Positions 8,934-16,059 of a stretch of DNA of 64,000 bases are shown piece by piece. Where the stretch lies: positions 3,343,501 through 3,407,500 of the forward strand of contig NZ_CP146609.1 of assembly GCF_037094465.1 (NCBI RefSeq), in the 5' to 3' direction. The stretch's first letter is position 1. The number at the start of each line of letters is the position of its first letter. The translations under genes and the position numbers were made by a program. The stretch is from Pseudodesulfovibrio sp. 5S69. Lineage in GTDB: Bacteria > Desulfobacterota > Desulfovibrionia > Desulfovibrionales > Desulfovibrionaceae. The notes under the pieces were generated by a model. The model was not told where the DNA came from, made no database searches, and saw nothing but the letters and a program-made list of their open reading frames with translations.

Positions 8934-10937
8934 CTAATAGATGTAGCGCACCTGGTGCCGCTCGGCCTCGATGCGGTTGTAGATGGAACGCATGATGCGC
9001 TCGTAGAGTTCGTCCCCCAGGACCAGGTCCTCGATGCCCGCGTCCACGTTGGGGTTGTCGTTGACCTCGATGACGTAGGCCTTGCCGCCCATGTCCTTGA
9101 GGTCCACCCCGTAGAAGCCGTTGCCGATGAGGGACGAGGCCTGGATGGCCGCCTTGAGGATGTGGGGCGGGACCCTGTCCACGGACATGGTCTCGGACCG
9201 GCCGCTGAAGCCGTCGCCGTCCTGGTCCTCGCTCTCCTGCCAGTTGTAGATCTGCCAGTGGTTATTGGCCATGTAGTACTTGCAGGCGAAGAGCGGCTCG
9301 TTGTCGAGAAGCCCCACCCGCCAGTCGAAGGCCGAGACCAGAAACTCCTGGGCGATGACCAGGTCCGTATGCTTGAACATGTCGACCAGCTTGTCGCCCA
9401 ACTCCTCCACCGAGGAGACCCGGAACACGCCCAGGGAAAAGGAGCTCTCGGGCAGCTTCAGGACCAGGGGCAGGGGCAGGGTGCTCAGGAACTTGGGCGT
9501 GCACTCCTTGCGCGTCAGGTGCCAGCCGCGCGGCTGGTTGACACCGGCGTGGGCCAGCCGCTCCTGGAGATAGACCTTGTTGGAGCACAACATGATGGAC
9601 CACGGGTCGTCCACGACCACCAGTCCTTCGGTGTAGGCGTGCCGGGACATGGCGTAGGTGTGGTTGTCCATGGCCGTGGTCTCGCGGATGAACAGGGCGT
9701 CGAACTCACAGATGCGCCGGTGGTCCGCCTTGGTGATGAACTCCACGAAGAAGCCCACCTTTTCCGCGGCCTTGCGAAATTTCTCCAGGGCCATGGGGCT
9801 GGACGGCGGCGTGGGTTCGGCCGCGTCGGCCAGGATGGCCAGGTCGTACTGGTAGCTTTTGAGCCTGGGCCGGTTGTAGCGCTTCTTCAGGCAGAAGGCC
9901 TCCAGGGCGGTGCGCAGCAGTTCGGGCCACTGCCTGGCCACCTGCCGAAGGTGCAGGAGCTTGACCTTGCGGAACTTCCAGCCGTCCTCCTGGCGTTCCA
10001 TGGTGATGGTGAAGAACGGAATGGCGAACAGGGAAAAAAGCTTGCGGGCCAGTTCCGCCCGGCACGGGTCCGGGGTGCGCCCGAGGATAATGGTCAGCTC
10101 CAGGAGCGCGCCCTTGCCCGGCATCGACCGAGGGTGGAGGGCGTCCTTGATCTCGTCGAGCAGGCTCTGGGCCACCAGCGGCGTGGTCACGTCCTTCACG
10201 GTCATGACCGACGGGGTCACGCGGTGGTTCCGGGCCGTGGCCAGCAGGGAGACGTAGTAGCCCATGGAATGCGTCTTGTAGGAGGTGCACAGGTTCAGGA
10301 CGTGGAACCGGTTGGACCCGGCGTAGTTGGTGTCCGCCAGGTAGTCCGTGGCCGAGCAGAACTGGACGCCGGGGCAGCAGTCCCTGACCCGGCCCGGCTC
10401 GTCCACCACGATGACCACGCTCTCGGGCGACCCGTCGCGGCTCGCGGGCGACAGGACCATGCGCACGGCGGGCTCGGCCGGGCCGTAGTAGTCCGGCAGG
10501 GAACGCACCGGCTCGAAGCCGAACTTGCGGTACCAGTTGACCAGCTTGGGATTGTTCATGTCCGCTTCGAGGGTGACGCGCTCGTACCCGTGGCTGGCGG
10601 CAAACTCCACGATATGCCGGACCAGGGCCTCGCCCAGGCCGAGCATGCGGTATTCCTTGAGGATGGCCAGGGAATAGACCCGCAGGGACCGCTTGTACTG
10701 GAAGACCACGGCGCACCCGGCCGGAACCGGTTTCCGGCGCCTGGGCCTGCCCTCGATGACCAGTGCCAGTTGGGACGGGCTGGTGAGGCTGTGGCGCAGG
10801 CTGGCTTTGGAGGCGCGCCGGTTCTCGCTGAATCCGGTCCGTTCGCAGGCCTCGAACAGGGGCAGGTCGTCCAGGGTCGCCGGGCGGACGGAAGAGGAAG
10901 GAAAGGAGACGGCTGGCGTCTCGCACGCAAGGCTCAT
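8934..10937 (-). CDS. GNAT acetyltransferase fused to RLAN and RimK-like ATP-grasp ligase
   Basis: 667 residues in three parts. Residues about 15-165 are a GNAT domain (EYRMLGLGEALVRHIVEFA, then NPKLVNWYRKFGFEP). Residues about 170-370 match the RLAN region that precedes some RimK-like ligases (NLCTSYKTHSMGYYVSLLA). Residues about 380-665 are an ATP-grasp domain with LVLKLPESSFSLGVF and the Mg-binding VIEVNDNPNVDAGIED. RimK-type enzymes join amino acids to carboxylates of peptides or metabolites using ATP. The same three-part fusion is known from comparative genomics of amidoligases, but its substrate is not known. Cotranscription with the SET gene 12 bases downstream suggests a two-step modification. 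Confidence 0.88.
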   Translation of the reverse strand: MSLACETPAVSFPSSSVRPATLDDLPLFEACERTGFSENRRASKASLRHSLTSPSQLALVIEGRPRRRKPVPAGCAVVFQYKRSLRVYSLAILKEYRMLGLGEALVRHIVEFAASHGYERVTLEADMNNPKLVNWYRKFGFEPVRSLPDYYGPAEPAVRMVLSPASRDGSPESVVIVVDEPGRVRDCCPGVQFCSATDYLADTNYAGSNRFHVLNLCTSYKTHSMGYYVSLLATARNHRVTPSVMTVKDVTTPLVAQSLLDEIKDALHPRSMPGKGALLELTIILGRTPDPCRAELARKLFSLFAIPFFTITMERQEDGWKFRKVKLLHLRQVARQWPELLRTALEAFCLKKRYNRPRLKSYQYDLAILADAAEPTPPSSPMALEKFRKAAEKVGFFVEFITKADHRRICEFDALFIRETTAMDNHTYAMSRHAYTEGLVVVDDPWSIMLCSNKVYLQERLAHAGVNQPRGWHLTRKECTPKFLSTLPLPLVLKLPESSFSLGVFRVSSVEELGDKLVDMFKHTDLVIAQEFLVSAFDWRVGLLDNEPLFACKYYMANNHWQIYNWQESEDQDGDGFSGRSETMSVDRVPPHILKAAIQASSLIGNGFYGVDLKDMGGKAYVIEVNDNPNVDAGIEDLVLGDELYERIMRSIYNRIEAERHQVRYIY

Positions 10938-11064
10938 GAAGCCTCCCGAAGTTGCAGGCCACCCGGGCCGCGATCACGCGCCCGAGAATGGCACTCCCAT
11001 ATACCCGGTTTTCAGGGAGGTAAACAGAAATCGCGGGGGTGCCGCGCACCTTTTTCGCCTCGCG

Positions 11065-11886
11065 TTATTCCGCGCCGGACGCCGCTCCCCCGGCACGCAG
11101 GGCGGCCAGAAACGCTCCGGGCGTGAACCGCGCCGGACGGACCGCGAAACGGGCGCAGAGCCGGGCCACCTGGCACGGCAGCAGGCCGCAGGATTCAAGC
11201 AGCTCTCCGCGGGTGAACAGCTCGGCCACGGGGCCGTCGAAGCGCAGCCGCCCGGACTCCAGGCAGACCGCGCGGTCGCAGTTCTCGGCCACGAAGTCCA
11301 TGTCGTGGCTGATGAGCACCACCGCCCTGCCCCGCTCGCCGAGCCGGTCCAGGGCCGAGGCCAGCAGCCCGGTCTCGAAGGAGTCCAGCCCAGCCGTGGG
11401 CTCGTCCAGGACCAGCAGGGGCGTGTCCATGGCCACCACCGAGGCCAGCGCCAGCCGTTTGCGCTCGGACAGTCCCAGGTCGTAGGGGTTGGCCGCCTCC
11501 CGCCCGTCCAGGCCGAACAGGGCCAGGGCATCGGCCGCGAGCGTGGCGGTGTGCTCGGGCGAAAAACCGAGGTTGCGCGGGCCGAAGGCGACCTCGTCGG
11601 CCACCCGCCCCTTGCAGATCTGATCGTCAGGATTCTGGAAAAGCAAAGCCGCCTTGCCTGCCAGCGCGGCCACCGGCAGGCCCGCCGTGGGCTGCCCGTC
11701 GAGCAGCACCTCGCCCGATGACGGCCGGAGCAGGCCGTTCAGGTGCCGGGCCAGGGTGGACTTGCCCGAGCCGTTGTGGCCCACCAGGGCGATGCGCTCC
11801 CCGGCCCCGATGGACAGGGACACGTCGCACAGGGCCTCCACGCCGCCGGGATAGGCGAAGGTCACGCCGCGCAGTTCCGCCAACAT
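11065..11886 (-). CDS. ECF transporter ATPase subunit (second of two)
   Basis: 273 residues with Walker A GHNGSGKST, a Q-loop in LLFQNPDDQICKG, Walker B LLVLDEPTAGLD and switch His in LISHDMDF. The QNPDDQ segment is typical of CbiO/EcfA ATPases. The ABC signature, normally LSGGQ, reads LGLSERKRLALAS and is clearly altered, so this subunit may form the weaker ATP site. The start codon overlaps the upstream ATPase stop (TGATG). It is the last gene of the six-gene ECF operon; no intrinsic terminator was found after it. Confidence 0.88.
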   Translation of the reverse strand: MLAELRGVTFAYPGGVEALCDVSLSIGAGERIALVGHNGSGKSTLARHLNGLLRPSSGEVLLDGQPTAGLPVAALAGKAALLFQNPDDQICKGRVADEVAFGPRNLGFSPEHTATLAADALALFGLDGREAANPYDLGLSERKRLALASVVAMDTPLLVLDEPTAGLDSFETGLLASALDRLGERGRAVVLISHDMDFVAENCDRAVCLESGRLRFDGPVAELFTRGELLESCGLLPCQVARLCARFAVRPARFTPGAFLAALRAGGAASGAE

Positions 11887-12749
11887 CAGCGCGTGCCCTT
11901 CCGCCCGGCCTCAAGTCCGGCCACGGTGTGTTCCAGGGTGACCGCCGGGGGGCGGTCCGCGTCCCACATGTCGAGTTCACGAGCCAGCCTGGCCACCTCG
12001 GTGTAGCGGTTGCCGGACAACCCGGTGCGGGCCAGTGCGGCCGAGACCAGGACCTCGGCGGGCGGGCCGTCCAGGACGACGCGTCCGCCCTCCAGGACCA
12101 GGACCCGGTCCGCGAACCGGGCGATCCACTCCAGCCGGTGCTCGGCCAGGACCACGGTGCGCCCCTCGCGGCACAGGCCGTCCAGGGTCTCGAAGATCCC
12201 GGCCGTGCCGCACGGATCGAGAAAAGTGGTCGGCTCGTCCAGGACCAGGACCTCGGGGTCGCCGACCAGGACCGAGGCCAGGGCGACCTTCTGCTGCTGG
12301 CCGCCCGATAGCCGCGCGGGCGAACGCTGGGCCAGGTCCTCTATCCCGGCCAGCCGCAGGGCCCGCTCCACGTGTTCGGCCATGAGGTCGCGCGCCACGC
12401 CCCGGTTCTCCAGGCCGAAGGCGACCTCCTCGAACACGGTGAAGCGCGCGCCCGAGAACTGGCTGGCCGGGTTCTGCATGACCAGCCCCACGCGCAGGGC
12501 CAGATCGGCCACGTCGGACTCCCGCGTGTCCAGGCCGCCCACCAGGACCCGCCCGGCCATGTCCCCGCCGTAGAGGTGCGGGATGACCCCGGCCAGGGCG
12601 TAGCACAGGGAGGTCTTGCCCGCGTTGTTGCGGCCCACAATCGCCGTGAACGAGCCTTCCTCGATGTCGAGGGTGATGCCGTCCAGGGCGGGGCTGTCCG
12701 CCGCCGGGTAGGTGTAGGCGAGATTGTCGAGGGAGATGTCCGGGACCAT
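11886..12749 (-). CDS. ECF transporter ATPase subunit (first of two)
   Basis: 287 residues. Walker A is GRNNAGKTS, the Q-loop lies in LVMQNPASQFSG, the signature is the canonical LSGGQQQK, Walker B is VLVLDEPTTFLD and the switch His is in LAEHRLEW. This is an EcfA-type ATPase that powers substrate uptake with the EcfT and S subunits encoded upstream. Together with the following gene it gives the usual asymmetric A/A' pair. The operon is interrupted just upstream by an alpha/beta hydrolase gene that ends three bases before this start. Confidence 0.9.
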   Translation of the reverse strand: MVPDISLDNLAYTYPAADSPALDGITLDIEEGSFTAIVGRNNAGKTSLCYALAGVIPHLYGGDMAGRVLVGGLDTRESDVADLALRVGLVMQNPASQFSGARFTVFEEVAFGLENRGVARDLMAEHVERALRLAGIEDLAQRSPARLSGGQQQKVALASVLVGDPEVLVLDEPTTFLDPCGTAGIFETLDGLCREGRTVVLAEHRLEWIARFADRVLVLEGGRVVLDGPPAEVLVSAALARTGLSGNRYTEVARLARELDMWDADRPPAVTLEHTVAGLEAGRKGTR

Positions 12750-12752
12750 GGC

Positions 12753-13577
12753 TCAGCTCAGGAAAAAGGTCTTGATCTCGCGCACCAGGGCGTCCGGCCG
12801 CTCCTCGATGACCAGGTGCCCGGTCCCGGGCAGCTCCACCAGGGTCGAGCCGGGAATCATCCGGTTGAGCAGACGGCCCTTTTCCGCCGGGATCCAGGCG
12901 TCCTGCCTGCCCCACAGGATGAGCACCGGCCGTTCGATGGACGGGTACAGGTCCTGGACCTCGTCGGTGTACCGGCTGTCGGCCTGGGCCATCTGCCGGT
13001 AGAAGGCGGCCTGGCCCTCCGCGCCCGTCCAGGGGGCCACGATTCCGGCCAGGGTCTCTTCGGAGAGGGGCGAAACCGCGGCGGATCCCACATAGGCCCT
13101 GACCACCGCCTCATGGATGTAGCCGGGCAGCCCGGCAAAGGCCGCCTCATGCTCCCGGACATGACGGAAGAACGGCGACCCCCACGGCGAGACGGCCACC
13201 GGGTCGATGAGCGCGATTTTCCGGAAGTCGACCTTGTCCAGCAGATGGGTGCGCAGAACGGTCGTGCCCCCGAAATCGTGCCCGACGATGACCGGGCGCT
13301 CCAGCCCCCAGAACCGGATCAGGGCGGCCAGGAGCCGATTCTGCACCCCGAGGGAGACGTCGTTGTCCGACTTGTCCGACTGCCCGTAGCCGAGCAGGTC
13401 GAACAGGTGGACCCGGAAGGAGTCGGCCAGGCCTCGGGCCAGATGGCGCAGGTTGAACGAGGACCAGGGCGTGCCGTGGACCAGGACCAGGGGCTCTCCC
13501 TGCCCCAGGACGTCGCAGGCCACCTCCCGTCCCTGGAAGGTGAAGGTCTGTCGCAGGTTCCAATCGGTGTCGGACAT
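12753..13577 (-). CDS. Alpha/beta hydrolase with Asp nucleophile (dehalogenase/epoxide-hydrolase type)
   Basis: 274 residues. The oxyanion-hole motif HGTPWSSF is at about 34-41. The nucleophile elbow is GHDFGG with Asp101 instead of the usual Ser, as in haloalkane dehalogenases and epoxide hydrolases. A candidate acid is in LWGRQDAWIP and the catalytic His is in GTGHLVIEE. No signal peptide is seen, so it is cytosolic. Its position between the T component and the ATPases of an ECF uptake system suggests that it acts on the imported compound or a precursor of it. The substrate cannot be read from the sequence. Confidence 0.85.
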   Translation of the reverse strand: MSDTDWNLRQTFTFQGREVACDVLGQGEPLVLVHGTPWSSFNLRHLARGLADSFRVHLFDLLGYGQSDKSDNDVSLGVQNRLLAALIRFWGLERPVIVGHDFGGTTVLRTHLLDKVDFRKIALIDPVAVSPWGSPFFRHVREHEAAFAGLPGYIHEAVVRAYVGSAAVSPLSEETLAGIVAPWTGAEGQAAFYRQMAQADSRYTDEVQDLYPSIERPVLILWGRQDAWIPAEKGRLLNRMIPGSTLVELPGTGHLVIEERPDALVREIKTFFLS

Positions 13578-13638
13578 GGGACTCCTTTTGTCTTCTGGCG
13601 GGCGCTAACACCGCACCGCGCAGGCGTTTCCGGCCAGC

Positions 13639-14457
13639 CTATGCGCCGAGGCCCGTTTTTACAACAATCCAGTACACGGCCACACCCAGGCAGGCGGCCA
13701 GCATGACCCGGCGGGCCCATCGCTGGGCCGTGGAATCGGGCACCTCCCGCCAGGCGGTGCGGGGGGAGCGCGAGTTGAAGCCGCGTACCTCAAGGGCCAC
13801 GGCGCGCTGCTCGATGTCCATGATCGCGCCGAGCAGGAACGGCTTGACCAGGGGGACCAACCCCTTCGCGCGCCTGAATATCCTGCCCTCGGAGTCCAGG
13901 CCGCGCGCCCGCTGGGCCGCCTGGACCGTGGCCGCGCGGGCCCGCATGGCCGGGAGCAGGAGCAGCGGGCTGCCCACCAGGAAGGCCAGCTTGGGCGACC
14001 ACCCGGCCTGAGTCACGGCCGTGACCATGTCCGCCGGGTGGGTGCACAGAACGAAGAGCAGGGAGGCGGACAGGACCACGGCCACCTGGAGCAGCACGGT
14101 TCCGGCGAAGACGAGCCCCTCGCGGTACAGGGCGATCCCGTGCCAGGCGGCGATCGCGGTGCGGTTGCCGGGGTAGAGCAGCCCGTGGATGGGAAGCATG
14201 AAGAGCATGAGCGGGAGCATGATCCGCCAGAACACCCTCCACGCCCTGGTCCCGGCCCCGGCCGTGAACAGCAGGCAGCCATTCAGGGCCAGGAGCGCGG
14301 CGCAGACGAGCCACTCACCGGCGAAGGTGGGCGACGGCACGCCGTAGGCCAGGGCCCCGGCGAGCAGGACCCAGGCCAGCTTGGTCAGCGGGTTGAGCGC
14401 GTGGACGAAGGAGCGGCCCTCGACGAAGAGGGTCGTGCCGGACGGGGATCTCTTCAT
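13639..14457 (-). CDS. ECF transporter T component (EcfT/CbiQ family)
   Basis: 272 residues with about five to six hydrophobic helices and a cytoplasmic coupling region. Two Ala/Val-Arg-Gly motifs, AQRARGLDSEG and LEVRGFNSR, are the EcfT signature that docks on the two ATPases. The start at 14457 lies 16 bases after the S-component stop. It scaffolds S component and ATPases in the membrane. A 61-base gap separates it from the hydrolase gene. Confidence 0.88.
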   Translation of the reverse strand: MKRSPSGTTLFVEGRSFVHALNPLTKLAWVLLAGALAYGVPSPTFAGEWLVCAALLALNGCLLFTAGAGTRAWRVFWRIMLPLMLFMLPIHGLLYPGNRTAIAAWHGIALYREGLVFAGTVLLQVAVVLSASLLFVLCTHPADMVTAVTQAGWSPKLAFLVGSPLLLLPAMRARAATVQAAQRARGLDSEGRIFRRAKGLVPLVKPFLLGAIMDIEQRAVALEVRGFNSRSPRTAWREVPDSTAQRWARRVMLAACLGVAVYWIVVKTGLGA

Positions 14458-14473
14458 GGCCGAAGCGGTCCCG

Positions 14474-15067
14474 CTAGGAGACCGCCTCCACGCCGGGGAA
14501 CCGGGCCATGGTCCGTGCGGGCATGCTCTTGATCACGCCCCAGACGATCAGGGCCGTGACCACCTTGTCCAGCAGATTCGAGGTAAAGATCGTGACCACC
14601 ACCGAGCCGAACAGGTCGTTGCCCAGGGCGAGCATGTAGGCGGTGAAGAAGTCCGCGCCCGAGCCGGAGATGCCGCCGAACATGTACAGCTTGATGGGCA
14701 CGGCCACGATGGCGTTGAACACGGTGATGATCACGCCGCTGACAATGACCAGCCCCCAAGTGCGGAACAGCCCCCAGCGGGCGCACAGACCGGCCACGAT
14801 GCCGATGACCATGGCCACGGGCGCGAACGCGGCGGCCACGGGCGAGGTGATCACGCCCCAGATCAGGTTGGTCAAAAGCCCGGTCAGGCCGCCCGCCCAG
14901 GGCCCGGCCAGCACGCCGACCAGGACCGTGCCGATGGAATCGAGAAAGACCGGCAGCTTGAGCAGGGAGACGAGTTGCCCCACCACGATATTCAGGACGA
15001 TGGACACGGCGATCAGGACGAAGGTGAACGTGCTGAATTCCTTCTTCAGTTGCTCGGAAATACTCAT
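14474..15067 (-). CDS. ECF transporter S component (substrate-binding membrane subunit)
   Basis: 197 residues, almost entirely hydrophobic, with about six predicted helices. The N-terminal half has GTVLVGVLAGPWAGGLTGLLTNLIWG, a Gly-rich ECF S-component segment with the A-x-x-x-A/G-type spacing used to contact EcfT. The family resembles S components of unknown substrate rather than BioY, ThiT or RibU, whose hallmark motifs are absent. It follows the PPC gene by three bases and precedes EcfT, so a dedicated group-I ECF transporter is encoded here. Confidence 0.83.
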   Translation of the reverse strand: MSISEQLKKEFSTFTFVLIAVSIVLNIVVGQLVSLLKLPVFLDSIGTVLVGVLAGPWAGGLTGLLTNLIWGVITSPVAAAFAPVAMVIGIVAGLCARWGLFRTWGLVIVSGVIITVFNAIVAVPIKLYMFGGISGSGADFFTAYMLALGNDLFGSVVVTIFTSNLLDKVVTALIVWGVIKSMPARTMARFPGVEAVS

Positions 15068-15070
15068 ACC

Positions 15071-15499
15071 CTACTCCTCTTCCGGTTTCATGGTTTCCAC
15101 GGCCAGCTCCGGGTACCCGGTCTGCGGGTCGAACGGCCGCGAGAAGCGCACGCCCGGTAGCAGGCCGACCACGAGCTCCGCCGTGGTGTAGGCCCGGCAG
15201 CCCTCCATCAGGTGCCCCCCGGTGGTCCTGCCCGTGCCGTCCGAGACGGCGATGTGGCAGTGCGCCCCATCCGGCGACAGCACGCCGGTCAGCGATACGA
15301 TCTCGAAATGCCCCGTGAGGGTGGCCGACTCCGGCCGATCGGCGAAACGGATGACCGCCGTGGTCAGGCTGCCCACGCAGGCCAGGACGCAGCCCGCCGC
15401 GGCTCCGCTCTCCGCGAACAGCCGCTCCAGCTCCGCGAGCAGGTCCTGCCCCGGTGTAAGCCGCGCCGCTACCGTGGCCATCGTCGTCGCAAACCCCAT
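15071..15499 (-). CDS. PPC (DUF296) domain protein, first gene of the ECF operon
   Basis: 142 residues from the ATG at 15499, chosen because GGAGGGGG lies five bases upstream; the longer frame to 15568 lacks one. The protein is a single PPC/DUF296 domain: LTPGQDLLAELERLF, CVLACVGSLTTAVIRFAD, then GHFEIVSLTGVLS and HCHIAVSDGTGRTTGGHLMEG. The His-containing segment is a proposed metal site in this fold. PPC domains occur alone in bacteria and in plant AT-hook proteins, with poorly known roles. As leader of the ECF operon it may bind the transported ligand or metal. Confidence 0.85.
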   Translation of the reverse strand: MGFATTMATVAARLTPGQDLLAELERLFAESGAAAGCVLACVGSLTTAVIRFADRPESATLTGHFEIVSLTGVLSPDGAHCHIAVSDGTGRTTGGHLMEGCRAYTTAELVVGLLPGVRFSRPFDPQTGYPELAVETMKPEEE

Positions 15500-15515
15500 C
15501 GTCGCCCCCTCCAAA

Positions 15516-15553
15516 CGGTTCGATTGAACCGGCCCGCCGGGGCTGCGCCCGGC
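15516..15553 (-). promoter_or_regulatory. Two hairpins in the leader of the ECF operon
   Basis: Between the proposed promoter and the PPC start, two perfect hairpins can form: GCCGGG/CCCGGC (15536-15553) and CGGTTC-gatt-GAACCG (15516-15531). The second ends just before the ribosome-binding site. This may be a translational or ligand-responsive leader, but it matches no riboswitch consensus that I recognise. Confidence 0.3.
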
Positions 15554-15572
15554 AGAGCCGTATGACAACCCC

Positions 15573-15600
15573 TTACTATTTCAACAGTGAATCCTGTCAA
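15573..15600 (-). promoter_or_regulatory. Candidate sigma-70 promoter of the ECF operon
   Basis: On the minus strand a perfect TTGACA (15595-15600) and TAGTAA (15573-15578) are 16 bases apart, about 75 bases before the PPC start. A TTCA-acag-TGAA dyad lies between them and could be an operator. Confidence 0.45.
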
Positions 15601-15759
15601 TATATTTTATCTATTTCAAGTTTGGCACTACCCCAGCCAATCTCACGACGCCGAAAAACGCCGCTTTCTCAAGGGCCGAAAGTGGAGAAATCGAAAGGCG
15701 TTTTTCCCGATACGACACGTTATATTCCGTATTGGGAAAATACGGTTGTAAATTCAATG

Positions 15760-15774
15760 TGATAATTATTATCA
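15760..15774. promoter_or_regulatory. Perfect 7-1-7 Fur-type box
   Basis: TGATAAT-T-ATTATCA is an exact inverted repeat with a single central base, identical to the 7-1-7 core recognised by Fur-family iron regulators. It lies in the divergent AT-rich region, 261 bases before the PPC start and 286 before the VCBS gene. A second dyad, CCGTAT-tgggaaa-ATACGG (15727-15745), lies just to its left. No promoter with good spacing was found directly over the box. Confidence 0.55.
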
Positions 15775-16059
15775 ACTAGACACGGGACAGTGCAAAACTC
15801 ATTTTTCCCATTTTTGTTTTCCACAACAAAATGTTTAAAGGGCTGTTTAATCCCCACCTTCAAAGGCTGAAATGGCGGTTTCGGAGACCGCCCTCCCCCT
15901 TCTCTCCGCGGCGTAATTAATGCAGTTATCCACAACATAACATACCAGTATATAATATTTAATAACTGTGTTCCCCCTCACAGGCATCACGTATATTAAA
16001 GTGGACCAGAAAATTAAGCACGAGCTTGACATATTTTCACACCTTCAAGGGAGGACATC

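Noticed and set aside
11038..11055. Small hairpin GGTGC-cgc-GCACC followed by five T on the plus strand
   Set aside because: No plus-strand gene lies upstream and the stem is only five pairs; on the minus strand there is no T run, so it does not serve the ECF operon.
8493..11126. Long plus-strand open frame of 877 codons opposite the SET and ATP-grasp genes
   Set aside because: It is the antisense of two convincing genes, has low-complexity Val/Gly/His-rich content and no recognisable domain; such frames arise from GC-rich third positions.
15817..15934. Two DnaA-box-like sequences (TTTTCCACA and TTATCCACA) in an AT-rich region
   Set aside because: Only two boxes 109 bases apart, no dnaA, gyrase or other origin-linked genes and no 13-mer array, so an origin is not supported.
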